This document shows positions 56,936-64,000 of a stretch of DNA of 64,000 nucleotides, piece after piece. Each line of letters begins with the position of its first letter. The first letter of the stretch is position 1. The position numbers and the translations under genes are program-made. The notes under the pieces were generated by a model that was given only the letters and a program-made list of their open reading frames with translations, was not told the DNA's origin and ran no database searches. This stretch comes from an uncultured Rhizobiaceae bacterium. Lineage in GTDB: Bacteria; Pseudomonadota; Alphaproteobacteria; Rhizobiales; Rhizobiaceae. The stretch lies in the NCBI GenBank assembly GCA_951813045.1, contig CATOTF010000002.1, positions 4,154,001 to 4,218,000 on the forward strand, given 5' to 3'.

Positions 56936-57814
56936 TTAGGACGATATCTTGTTGCGGCGTAGCCGGTGAGGGGTTTTCTCCCAATCATGCGGTCGAAGAA
57001 TCAGATGCCAGACCGCGCGCCATGCCGCCACAGATAGTAAGAGCCAATAGACAGGCAGAGTCCACAGCCATCGCGACAGGTGCCCCATGTTACGTAATGG
57101 CAGTGTGAGGATAGCGAGCGCAGAAAAGGCAATATATCCCGATACCACAGTCAGGCAATCAAGCCAGAACAATGGGTTGCTGATCGGGCTGGAGCCTTCG
57201 AAAATTATCGTTTGCAGGGTGCGGTTGGCGATGAAATATAACAGTATAGGGTGAATAAGCACGGAGATAACCATGCCCAACACCAGTAGGTGAAATACCA
57301 CCGCCCCTTTAAATCCCAGATCATTAAACACGGCAACTGGATGTCGGTTGTGCACTAGCCAGGTTTGATACCACCCCTTAAACCAGCGTGTTCGTTGCTT
57401 TAGCCACACGGAAAGGTTGGTGGGAGCCTCTTCATAGGTTGGATTATCCAGTGTTCCAATAATACATCCGGCTCGGGACAATCGCATTCCCAGATCAGCA
57501 TCTTCGGTCACGTTGTAGGGGTCCCACGCGCCGATTGCCAACAACGTCTCGCGCTTGAAATGGTTTGATGTTCCGCCCAGAGGAATTGGTGTTTTTAAAT
57601 CTGCCAGAACAGGTAACAGACCATCAAATAGTGCCGAATATTCGATAGAAAATAGCTTTGAAATCCAGTTTTCATCGTGATTGGAGATGATAAGGGGGCT
57701 TGCAGACAGGCAAGGTTTCTCGGTCCCTTCTGGAAAGCGTGGAATGCTTCCTTCAGCTGTTTGGGGTGGGGGCGATCTTCGGCGTCGTACACGACAACAA
57801 ACTCCCCCTTGCAA
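56936..57814 (-). CDS. Family-2 glycosyltransferase, C-terminal part (frameshifted)
   Basis: C-terminal half of the glycosyltransferase that begins at 58935. From about 57695 downward it reads IISNHDENWISKLFSIEYSALFDGLLPVLADL, then LGGTSNHF, the TEDADLGMRL catalytic motif and the QRTRW (QxxRW) acceptor motif, followed by about four membrane helices and a basic tail. The first 37 or so residues of the open frame (57814 to about 57700) are out-of-frame sequence. It has no start signal of its own. It ends 4 bases from the convergent dcd gene. Confidence 0.8.
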   Translation of the reverse strand: MQGGVCCRVRRRRSPPPQTAEGSIPRFPEGTEKPCLSASPLIISNHDENWISKLFSIEYSALFDGLLPVLADLKTPIPLGGTSNHFKRETLLAIGAWDPYNVTEDADLGMRLSRAGCIIGTLDNPTYEEAPTNLSVWLKQRTRWFKGWYQTWLVHNRHPVAVFNDLGFKGAVVFHLLVLGMVISVLIHPILLYFIANRTLQTIIFEGSSPISNPLFWLDCLTVVSGYIAFSALAILTLPLRNMGHLSRWLWTLPVYWLLLSVAAWRAVWHLILRPHDWEKTPHRLRRNKISS

Positions 57815-58935
57815 AGCGGTAAGGCAAAATTGAGCGCCTTGGGCTTTGTGCGGGGTAACGATGGGGGAACTTTAAGCACGGTAATATGTGGCGCCCCCAG
57901 CAATTCCAGATAACTTTCCAGAGCATAAATCGTTGCTTTGTCATCGGCCTCGCACGCCAAATATATTTCGAGTTTTTCCTTTGGCCAATCGATATTGCAA
58001 AGGGAATCGATGAGATCCTCTACCTGACCGGCTTCCTGATTGAGCGCTATGAGAATGCTGTAGTCAGGTAATAATTGCCCGGTTACATTTTGCTGTATTA
58101 ATGGTGGTTCGCCGCGGTCACTGCATACGCGTTTAAAGGAAAAAACTGCGATCAACCTCAAGCTCACACACCCAATATAAAAACATGATGCAAGCAGATG
58201 GAGCACTAGCAGTACTGCACCGCTTGAAAAAAATGACAGCACGGCGATAACTTGGCCAATGATAACCAAGGCTACCGCCTGTTTTGCAACTAGCGTGGTT
58301 TTTGCTGAAAACTTTGAATAGAGCGTGCTCAAACGGTTTATTGCCCGGTGAAGCAAGGCTGGCGAGCATCGCGCGATCAAGGCTTGCCGGTTTGCACTCA
58401 GTGTCGTGATGCGTAATCTTGCCGCGAGCTCGGGATGCGAAAAAATCAGCTTTTTGATCGCTTCCATCTGTCGGCAATCCGGCGCCAGGTAGACGGTTCG
58501 AGGGGTAAATCCATGGAGACGACTGGTCCCGTCTAATGGCGAAAGCAAGCGGGCAATTGAATCCAGGTCACCCGGTTTGGGCGGTGAGAAAAAAGGAGTT
58601 TGGTCCTGTGGAGGTTCAGGAACAAACTCCAATTTCAACTCAACTGCCACCAAACGAAAGTAATCCAGCTCCGAGAGAGTGCCGCTGCAGATAAGCGATG
58701 ACGCGGGCGTAACGTTTAGCGCGTTCGCCCGCGTCTCCGCATGACAAAGAGAAGGATATCCGATGCCGTATTTGTGAAGAAAAGCAATATCTTCACTCAT
58801 CGGCTCGTTAATTATCCCAAGACGCTTTGAGCTGGGGGATGGAAGCGTCTCGCCAGGGGAAGCGGCCCTAATCATGAATGGTTCGCTCTTGGGGAGAGCG
58901 TCCGAATCATGCGTTCCCTCTGGGCTCTCGATCAT
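57595..58935 (-). CDS. Family-2 glycosyltransferase, N-terminal part (frameshifted)
   Basis: A cellulose-synthase-like glycosyltransferase. Residues about 45-190 resemble the GspE N-terminal-type domain fused to some bacterial glycosyltransferases. Two membrane helices follow (about 220-265), then the GT2 domain with YSILIALNQEAGQ and the DxD-like YDAEDRPHP. After LACLQAPL (about residue 413) the frame is lost: the coding C-run (G5 at 57694-57698 on the plus strand) needs one more base to give APLIISNHDENW, which continues in the downstream frame. Restored length would be 666 residues. It starts 1 base after the GNAT stop. Confidence 0.8.
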   Translation of the reverse strand: MIESPEGTHDSDALPKSEPFMIRAASPGETLPSPSSKRLGIINEPMSEDIAFLHKYGIGYPSLCHAETRANALNVTPASSLICSGTLSELDYFRLVAVELKLEFVPEPPQDQTPFFSPPKPGDLDSIARLLSPLDGTSRLHGFTPRTVYLAPDCRQMEAIKKLIFSHPELAARLRITTLSANRQALIARCSPALLHRAINRLSTLYSKFSAKTTLVAKQAVALVIIGQVIAVLSFFSSGAVLLVLHLLASCFYIGCVSLRLIAVFSFKRVCSDRGEPPLIQQNVTGQLLPDYSILIALNQEAGQVEDLIDSLCNIDWPKEKLEIYLACEADDKATIYALESYLELLGAPHITVLKVPPSLPRTKPKALNFALPLCKGEFVVVYDAEDRPHPKQLKEAFHAFQKGPRNLACLQAPLSSPITMKTGFQSYFLSNIRHYLMVCYLFWQI

Positions 58936-58936
58936 A

Positions 58937-60118
58937 TTACTGCATCTCTTGTTCCAATATCCCTTCGTAGTGCCACTGACCCTCAGGTCTGTTAATTACC
59001 AGCGGGTCTGTGTGCATGGTGATCATGTCGTTGTCGGCGCTGACTTCAAGGTCTCCCTCAATGAGCCTGTCACCAGAGATCGAGAACGTACTTTCTTCCG
59101 TCCGGGGTTTGAATCCGTGACGCTTCCACAATGGCACGATTTTTTCTTCGCTGTGACCATAGATGTTGCGATAACCTTTCTTCCTGCATAACTCGATTCC
59201 GGCTTTGATGAGTTCGCTTGAAAGGCGGGTTTTGCGGGCAGATCTTATGACCGCGAGTCTCTCAATTTTGGCGAAGGAAGAGAAAAACCTTATACGCAGG
59301 CAGCCTGCCGGATTTCCATCGACGTGCCCAAGTAGATGGGTGCAACTAAAATCATTGCCGTCGAATTGTCTGTCATATGGGGAGTTGTGTTCAGCCATAT
59401 AGGTCGCTGCCCGAATAGCGGTAACCTGCATCAACTCTTCAATATTATGAACAACATTAATACCAATTTTATGCGTCCCAGATCGATATGAATCACCGGA
59501 ACTATCGTATTTTGGCGTGTTTTTATCGTGCTCATTCAGTTCATCGGAGCGCTGATATTCCATAAGATCGGATACTGTAATTCCAAATTGTGTAGCGTTG
59601 AAATGAAACCCAATTGAACGTAATGCCCGCTCTTCCGCACTGGTTTCAGCCAAGCTGTAAACCGGAGCGTTTTTGACTTTCGGCGCGGAAAGACGAGCTA
59701 TTACAAGGTTGATACCGTTCAGGAGCTCCGGCGTGATGTAAATACACCAAATATATATTGCAGATGGTATTTCGTATGGCCCACAGATATATTTCAATTC
59801 TGGACTTACAGTATTGAGATCTCCCGTGAACAACGCCCGGTGTCCATCTCGATTGAGTGGGATCTGAGCTAGTAAACCCGTTGTGCATTTGTTATATTTG
59901 TTTGTATTAGAATGGCGAACCACGTAAATACTTTGTAAATTATGTTTTAAAACATCAAGGATACGATCTTTATTTACGTTTTTATCAAGTTCGAAATCAC
60001 ATTCTTTCACCATAGAAGAAAGTTCTTCTATGGACGGATTGTATAAGCGTATGCCGTTACTTAGCCGTTTGAATTTAAACTTCTCTAACCCTAAATTGGT
60101 AAATTGTTGCGCCGCCAT
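58937..60118 (-). CDS. Tandem GNAT-domain protein
   Basis: A 393-residue protein with what look like two GNAT acetyltransferase folds. The C-terminal one (about 225-345) is clear: MQVTAIRAATYMAEHNSPYD, GHVDGNPAGCLRIRFF, IERLAVIRSARKTRLSSELI (acetyl-CoA loop) and LWKRHGFKP. The N-terminal region (about 30-190), with IYIWCIYITPELLNGINLVIAR and EERALRSIGFHF, is weaker. I start at the ATG at 60118, with GGGA upstream; a TTG at 60148 is possible. The first third is AT-richer than the surroundings. It is in one operon with the glycosyltransferase. I do not recognise a named family. Confidence 0.7.
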   Translation of the reverse strand: MAAQQFTNLGLEKFKFKRLSNGIRLYNPSIEELSSMVKECDFELDKNVNKDRILDVLKHNLQSIYVVRHSNTNKYNKCTTGLLAQIPLNRDGHRALFTGDLNTVSPELKYICGPYEIPSAIYIWCIYITPELLNGINLVIARLSAPKVKNAPVYSLAETSAEERALRSIGFHFNATQFGITVSDLMEYQRSDELNEHDKNTPKYDSSGDSYRSGTHKIGINVVHNIEELMQVTAIRAATYMAEHNSPYDRQFDGNDFSCTHLLGHVDGNPAGCLRIRFFSSFAKIERLAVIRSARKTRLSSELIKAGIELCRKKGYRNIYGHSEEKIVPLWKRHGFKPRTEESTFSISGDRLIEGDLEVSADNDMITMHTDPLVINRPEGQWHYEGILEQEMQ

Positions 60119-60193
60119 CTGATATTCCCAGCCCTTTTCAAGTTGCAAAACAGAAACTTGTTAAGGCATAGTGTAGCGGCTGAGGGCTAAAAC

Positions 60194-61219
60194 ATGGCGA
60201 TTGAAAATCCGGAAAATGGTGTTCCTCAATTGGAACACATCGAAACTAATTTTGACTGGAACGATGTTAGATTGTTCGTTTTGGTCGCGCAGAGTGGCAG
60301 CTTGCGACGGGCAAGTTCGAAAACTAACAGGTCAGTCAATTCAATTCGACGGCGTTTGCAGCACCTGGAAAACCGCATGGGTTGCAAGCTATTGATCAGA
60401 GATACCGCCGGTTCGCACTTGACGGAGGAGGGCAGGAATCTGCTTGAAGCCAGCCAACGTATGTTCGAAGCCTCCTATGATGTTGCAAGCTTGATCAGTA
60501 GGCGCGAGCAGGATCTCTCGGGCAAGGTCAGAATTGGCGTTACCGAGGGCTTGGGAACGTTCTGGCTGGTCCCTCAACTGGTCGATTTTCAAAAATCTCA
60601 CCCCAATGTGATGGTCGATCTTGAGTGCACGATGGCTCCGCCTGATGTTTACGCGATGCAGGCTGATCTTGCCGTTCAACTTGAATCACCTGAACAAAAT
60701 GCGTTGATGGTCACAAGACTGGGTTATCTGCACATGCAGTTTTTTGCTTCAGAAGATTTTATACGCAAAAATGGAACGCCAAAAACCTTGGATGATCTGA
60801 AGAATTTTAAAATTGTGGAACAGAAATTTCCACAAAATCAGTCAAGTAATGGCGATACCCTATATCGAAATATACCTGAAGAGATGATCGCCGTTCGCAC
60901 TAACACAAGTAGCGCGCACGCTTATGCAATTAGCCGCGGCGCCGGGTTGGGAATTTTACCAACATACGCCAGAGCCGTGACCAAACGGGTTGTACCAGTC
61001 ATGGGCGATGTCCATTTTCGGCGTGAAATCTTTCTCACCTACAAACGCGACATAGGCGATCAAAAGCACACACGAGCAACGATAGATTGGTTAAAATCCA
61101 CCTTTAACCCGAATAAATACCCGTGGTTTTCCGAGAATTTTATCCCGCCGCAGCAATTTGAAGGTGAATTCAAAAGCGGGAATGTCGTTCATTTGTTCGA
61201 AGGGTTTAAATACGAGTAA
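60194..61219 (+). CDS. LysR family transcriptional regulator
   Basis: A 341-residue LysR-type regulator. The N-terminal winged helix is DWNDVRLFVLVAQSGSLRRASSKTNRSVNSIRRRLQHLENRMGCKLL in plan (about 20-65), followed by a substrate-binding domain starting GKVRIGVTEGLGTFWLVPQL. GAGGG precedes the ATG. The GNAT gene starts only 75 bases away in the opposite direction, the classic LysR-target arrangement, so it probably controls the GNAT-glycosyltransferase operon. The effector is unknown. Confidence 0.9.
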   Translation: MAIENPENGVPQLEHIETNFDWNDVRLFVLVAQSGSLRRASSKTNRSVNSIRRRLQHLENRMGCKLLIRDTAGSHLTEEGRNLLEASQRMFEASYDVASLISRREQDLSGKVRIGVTEGLGTFWLVPQLVDFQKSHPNVMVDLECTMAPPDVYAMQADLAVQLESPEQNALMVTRLGYLHMQFFASEDFIRKNGTPKTLDDLKNFKIVEQKFPQNQSSNGDTLYRNIPEEMIAVRTNTSSAHAYAISRGAGLGILPTYARAVTKRVVPVMGDVHFRREIFLTYKRDIGDQKHTRATIDWLKSTFNPNKYPWFSENFIPPQQFEGEFKSGNVVHLFEGFKYE

Positions 61220-61370
61220 TGCCGCACATGATAACATCGTTTGGTATTATTCCATCGGTCTTTGGAAATAATTCTTGCCTGATAGTATTGAGAGTGAAGA
61301 GCGATTCAACGTTCCTACACTACCGCTGTGAAGTTAAGGCTCAACAGGTGCAGCAATGTGAGTGAGAACA

Positions 61371-61404
61371 ATACCAATGCGTCATTACAAATGGCCATTG
61401 GTAT
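61371..61404. repeat. 9-bp inverted repeat in the LysR-infC gap
   Basis: ATACCAATG and CATTGGTAT face each other across 16 bases, in the 367-base region between the convergent LysR and infC genes. No T-run follows, so a terminator is unlikely; it could be an operator or part of a small hairpin. The rest of 61220-61540 shows nothing I recognise. Confidence 0.4.
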
Positions 61405-61540
61405 AATGTGTAGATAATCGCATTCAATGCGACGTCCTCAAGTCAATATAATCTCCGTTATGGCTGAGATCACGCCGGATTTACCCGTCACCCACAATTA
61501 CGCTGCCGGGCTTTGGAGCTAAGAAGAGGTGTTCGACTAA

Positions 61541-61575
61541 AGCGCGTTTTGAAAACGCATGTATCAAAACGCGCT
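61541..61575 (-). terminator. Hairpin terminator after infC
   Basis: A perfect 12-bp stem AGCGCGTTTTGA/TCAAAACGCGCT with an 11-base loop, starting 12 bases past the infC stop. On the minus strand it is followed by TTAGTC and on the plus strand by GTTTGATTT, so it may work in both directions for the convergent infC and LysR genes. Confidence 0.65.
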
Positions 61576-61586
61576 GTTTGATTTAA

Positions 61587-62123
61587 TTATTTGGGGGCGA
61601 GTACCATCATCATCTGGCGACCTTCAAGTTTTGGCTCAGCTTCGACCTTGGCAATCTCTTCCGTGTCTTCCCTGACTTTCTTGAGAAGGTCCATTCCCAA
61701 ATTCATATGGGCCATTTCTCGACCTCTGAATCTCAATGTTACTTTAACCTTGTCACCCTCTTCGAAAAACCGGCGCACAGAACGCATTTTTACGTCGTAA
61801 TCATGCGTATCGATATTCGGTCGCATTTTGATTTCTTTGACCTCAATGGTCTTTTGTTTTTTCCTCGCCTCTGCCGCTTTTTTCTGTGCGGCATATTTAT
61901 ACTTGCCGAAATCGAGAATTTTGCAGATTGGCGGACGGTTGGTGGGTGAAATCTCGACCAGATCAAGGCCCGAATCCAGCGCCATTTCGAGGGCTGTTTC
62001 TAGGGCTACACTTCCGTGATTGACACCTTCAGCATCAATCAGTTGTACTTCTGATGCAGTAATTTCCTGGTTTGCGCGCGGACCTGATTTTTGAGGCGCA
62101 GCGGCTCTGTGTGGACGACGAAT
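61587..62123 (-). CDS. infC: Translation initiation factor IF-3
   Basis: Full-length IF-3 of 178 residues when read from an AUU start codon at 62123. Upstream of the first in-frame ATG (61985) the frame continues with clear IF-3 sequence: [15 protein letters not shown], then [22 protein letters not shown] lies 9 bases before the AUU. AUU is the well-known infC start in E. coli, used for autoregulation, and MRRPxK is the rhizobial IF-3 beginning. An AUA two codons earlier is too close to the AGGAG. The C-terminal domain shows [15 protein letters not shown] and RFRGREMAH. rpmI and rplT do not follow it here. Confidence 0.95.
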   Translation of the reverse strand: MRRPHRAAAPQKSGPRANQEITASEVQLIDAEGVNHGSVALETALEMALDSGLDLVEISPTNRPPICKILDFGKYKYAAQKKAAEARKKQKTIEVKEIKMRPNIDTHDYDVKMRSVRRFFEEGDKVKVTLRFRGREMAHMNLGMDLLKKVREDTEEIAKVEAEPKLEGRQMMMVLAPK

Positions 62124-62270
62124 GGCTATTTTCTCCTGATTGTGGTGTCAGGCGTACCCCAAAATGGAGTGCCCGGCTTCAAATGCTTGGCTTCCATAAC
62201 ATGATTTGTATGGAAAAACACCACTACAATTATGTGAATTACAGTTTCGCAAGGGCTGCGATTAGTGCCA

Positions 62271-63431
62271 TCAAATTTTGAGTAGTGATTTGTACACATC
62301 TAATGTTTTTGAGCACATCTGCTCTATGGAAAAATTTTCCTGCCCGTAGGCGCGCGCCCGTTTCCCAACCGCTTCTCGTTCAGCTGTTGTCAGGGCGAGA
62401 ACCGTTTCAAGGGTATTGGCCAATGCAGCCGGGTCGTTGATTGACACTTTCCAACCCGTCGTTTGCGCCGGCTCCACATCCGGCTCTGCCAGTACCGTTT
62501 CAACCACGGCCCCAATTCGCGTTACGATGACCGGTTTTTCCAACGCTCCAGCTTCCACCGCAGCCCGACCAAATGCCTCCGCTTCATTGGAAGCAACCAC
62601 CACCACATCGGCAAGTGCCATCGCGGCTGCCGGATCATCGCAATGGCCAGGTAGGCGAATGGTGTTTTCAAGTCCGAATTGGGTAATTTTGGCCTTCAAT
62701 CCCTCAAGATAGCTTTCCCGCCCCTGGGCGTCTCCAGCAAGAATTATGCGAAGGTTATGTTTTCCATTGAGCTTTCCCGCCGCATCGATAACTGTTGATT
62801 GTCCCTTCCAGCCGGTCAATCGCGCAAGTTGAACAATAGTAACCTCATCGCCGCTCAATCCCCAATCAGATTTTAGCGCATCAAGCCGCTGTTCATCGAT
62901 ATGAGACTTGTCAAAAGCCTTGAAATCGGTACCGCGATGAATGACGGCAATTCGATCTGATGCGAATTGGTTTCGCTGGCGAATCAATTCAGCCGTCCAC
63001 TGGGAGTTTGCGATCACCACATCCGCCCGCGCCATAACAGAATTGTAGAGCGCTTTTAGTTTACCGTTTTCGTTGTAGGCTCCATGATAAGTGGTCACAA
63101 ATGGAATGCCTGTTCTCCGCGCCGCGATTAATGCGGACCACGCGGGTGCGCGGGACCGAGCGTGGATCAATCCAACGTTTTGATCGCGAATGATTTTATC
63201 CAGTCTGCCGGCGTTACGCCAAATCGTGATCGGGTTTTTGCTGTCCAATGGTAAGCTGAAATGTTCGCTTTTCTGTTCCAGCAGGTCCGGTAACAGGCGA
63301 CCGCCAGCGCTGGCTACCAAAGAACGCCAACCTTTATTTACGATTGCCTCTCCAATATCCAATGCAGTGCGCTCGGCTCCGCCCGTGTGCAGGCCGGGAA
63401 TCACTTGAAGTATGGTTGGGTGTTGCGTCAT
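62271..63431 (-). CDS. Family-4 glycosyltransferase
   Basis: A 386-residue GT-B glycosyltransferase. The N-terminal half begins ILQVIPGLHTGGAERTALDI (nucleotide-sugar transferase type) and holds the acceptor-side TYHGAYNENGKL; the C-terminal GT1 domain has VQLARLTGWKGQ and the ExxxxxxxE-type SNEAEAFGRAAVEAGALEKPVI. Likely in lipopolysaccharide or capsule assembly, but no other such genes are here. I use the ATG at 63431; the TTG at 63443 is an alternative. It sits upstream of infC in the same direction with a gap of about 147 bases. Confidence 0.87.
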   Translation of the reverse strand: MTQHPTILQVIPGLHTGGAERTALDIGEAIVNKGWRSLVASAGGRLLPDLLEQKSEHFSLPLDSKNPITIWRNAGRLDKIIRDQNVGLIHARSRAPAWSALIAARRTGIPFVTTYHGAYNENGKLKALYNSVMARADVVIANSQWTAELIRQRNQFASDRIAVIHRGTDFKAFDKSHIDEQRLDALKSDWGLSGDEVTIVQLARLTGWKGQSTVIDAAGKLNGKHNLRIILAGDAQGRESYLEGLKAKITQFGLENTIRLPGHCDDPAAAMALADVVVVASNEAEAFGRAAVEAGALEKPVIVTRIGAVVETVLAEPDVEPAQTTGWKVSINDPAALANTLETVLALTTAEREAVGKRARAYGQENFSIEQMCSKTLDVYKSLLKI

Positions 63432-63513
63432 GTGGGGTGGCAAAGCACTGTTGTTTCGTAAAAAATGCTGACTATCGATTGACGATTAATAACGGAAACA
63501 AAGAGGCCCTTTC

Positions 63514-64000
63514 TTGGAAACTGAACTGAAGCTGAAACATGTCTGGTGTGATGAGACCGTCGACCTAGCCCTAAAGGTCGCAATTCCTGCTGGCAACAAT
63601 AATGGGCAGCCAAACCGGCCCGGATTTATCTGGCTTGGCGGTTTCATGAGCGACATGGCGGGCACAAAGGCCAATGCTATGGTCGAGATGGCCGCCGACA
63701 TTGGGTGTTCGAGCCTGCGATTTGATTATTCGGGCCATGGCGAATCCGGCGGCAAATTTATTGATGGAACAATATCGCGATGGGTAGATGAAAGCGTTTC
63801 GGTGTTTTTGGCCCATTCATCGGGTCCTCAAATCCTGGTGGGTTCGTCAATGGGTGGGTGGATTGCGCTGCGGTTGGCCCAGGAGTTGAACGCGAGGGGC
63901 GCGGGCGACCGGTTGGCGGCCCTGCTGTTGATCGCCCCGGCCCCAGATTTTACCCGCGATCTGATGGAAGCCAGCTTTACAGACCAACAGCGGCGTGAAC
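63514..64000 (+). CDS. Alpha/beta hydrolase, N-terminal part (runs off right edge)
   Basis: Begins at a TTG with AGAGG about 7 bases upstream; the first residues are METELKLKHVWCD, then PGFIWLGGFMSDMAGTKA, LRFDYSGHGESGG and the nucleophile elbow VGSSMGGWIALRLA. This matches small serine alpha/beta hydrolases, and the SMGG elbow and FDYSGHGES are conserved. 162 residues are in the window with no stop, and the acid and histidine of the triad lie outside. Alpha/beta hydrolases of this kind occur next to infC in other Alphaproteobacteria. Confidence 0.85.
   Translation, partial: METELKLKHVWCDETVDLALKVAIPAGNNNGQPNRPGFIWLGGFMSDMAGTKANAMVEMAADIGCSSLRFDYSGHGESGGKFIDGTISRWVDESVSVFLAHSSGPQILVGSSMGGWIALRLAQELNARGAGDRLAALLLIAPAPDFTRDLMEASFTDQQRRE

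Overview
The window looks like a chromosomal segment of an alphaproteobacterium, most likely from or near the Hyphomicrobiales (Rhizobiales). This is inferred from gene families and gene order, not from a search. The supporting signs are a TsaE-phosphotransferase fusion beside murU-addB-addA-trxA, the run tsaB-rimI-fur-plsC-miaB-phoH-ybeY-corC, a SAM-II riboswitch before metZ, rpmH-rnpA-yidC, and an IF-3 whose N-terminus reads MRRPHR. Almost everything is core housekeeping on both strands. No tRNA, rRNA, CRISPR array, phage or insertion sequence was recognised.

Layout. 1-4.6 kb: an edge fragment of a DUF2244 gene, nth, a CysZ-like membrane protein, a PfkB sugar/adenosine kinase, a hairpin repeat, a HAD nucleotidase and argB. 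4.6-16.6 kb (minus strand): a long unit of histidine kinase, tsaE-amgK fusion, murU, addB, addA and trxA. It joins tRNA modification, cell-wall sugar recycling and double-strand-break repair. 16.8-20.9 kb: ahcY, yidC, rnpA, rpmH. 21.3-28.5 kb: a pyridine nucleotide-disulfide oxidoreductase, a frameshifted histidine kinase, a secreted RNase T2, and an Lhr-type helicase with the PdeM phosphoesterase. 28.7-32.9 kb: a coxS-coxL-coxM molybdenum hydroxylase of form II, with palindromic repeats in its spacers.

33.1-43.1 kb (plus strand): a small PHA-system protein, then dgcN-dgcA-D-amino acid aminotransferase, which reads as a D-amino-acid catabolic unit, then glnD, murJ, trpS, usp and nfuA. 43.1-47.7 kb: a fumarylacetoacetase-fold protein with a signal peptide, an orphan duplicated ABC ATPase, slyX, benE and recR. 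47.7-54.3 kb (minus strand): corC, ybeY, phoH, miaB, plsC, fur, rimI, tsaB. 54.4-56.9 kb: metZ behind a SAM-II riboswitch and a terminator-like hairpin, and a double-length dCTP deaminase. 56.9-61.2 kb: a frameshifted family-2 glycosyltransferase behind a tandem-GNAT protein, with a divergent LysR regulator. This is the least familiar part of the window. 61.6-64 kb: infC with an AUU start, a family-4 glycosyltransferase and the start of an alpha/beta hydrolase.

The most useful second-look items are two single-base frameshifts in homopolymer runs (histidine kinase near 23.4 kb, glycosyltransferase near 57.7 kb), the DgcN-DgcA-transaminase operon, the SAM-II/terminator leader, a possible H-type pseudoknot in the ahcY leader, the AUU start of infC, the repeat-interrupted form II cox operon, and the GNAT-glycosyltransferase-LysR locus.
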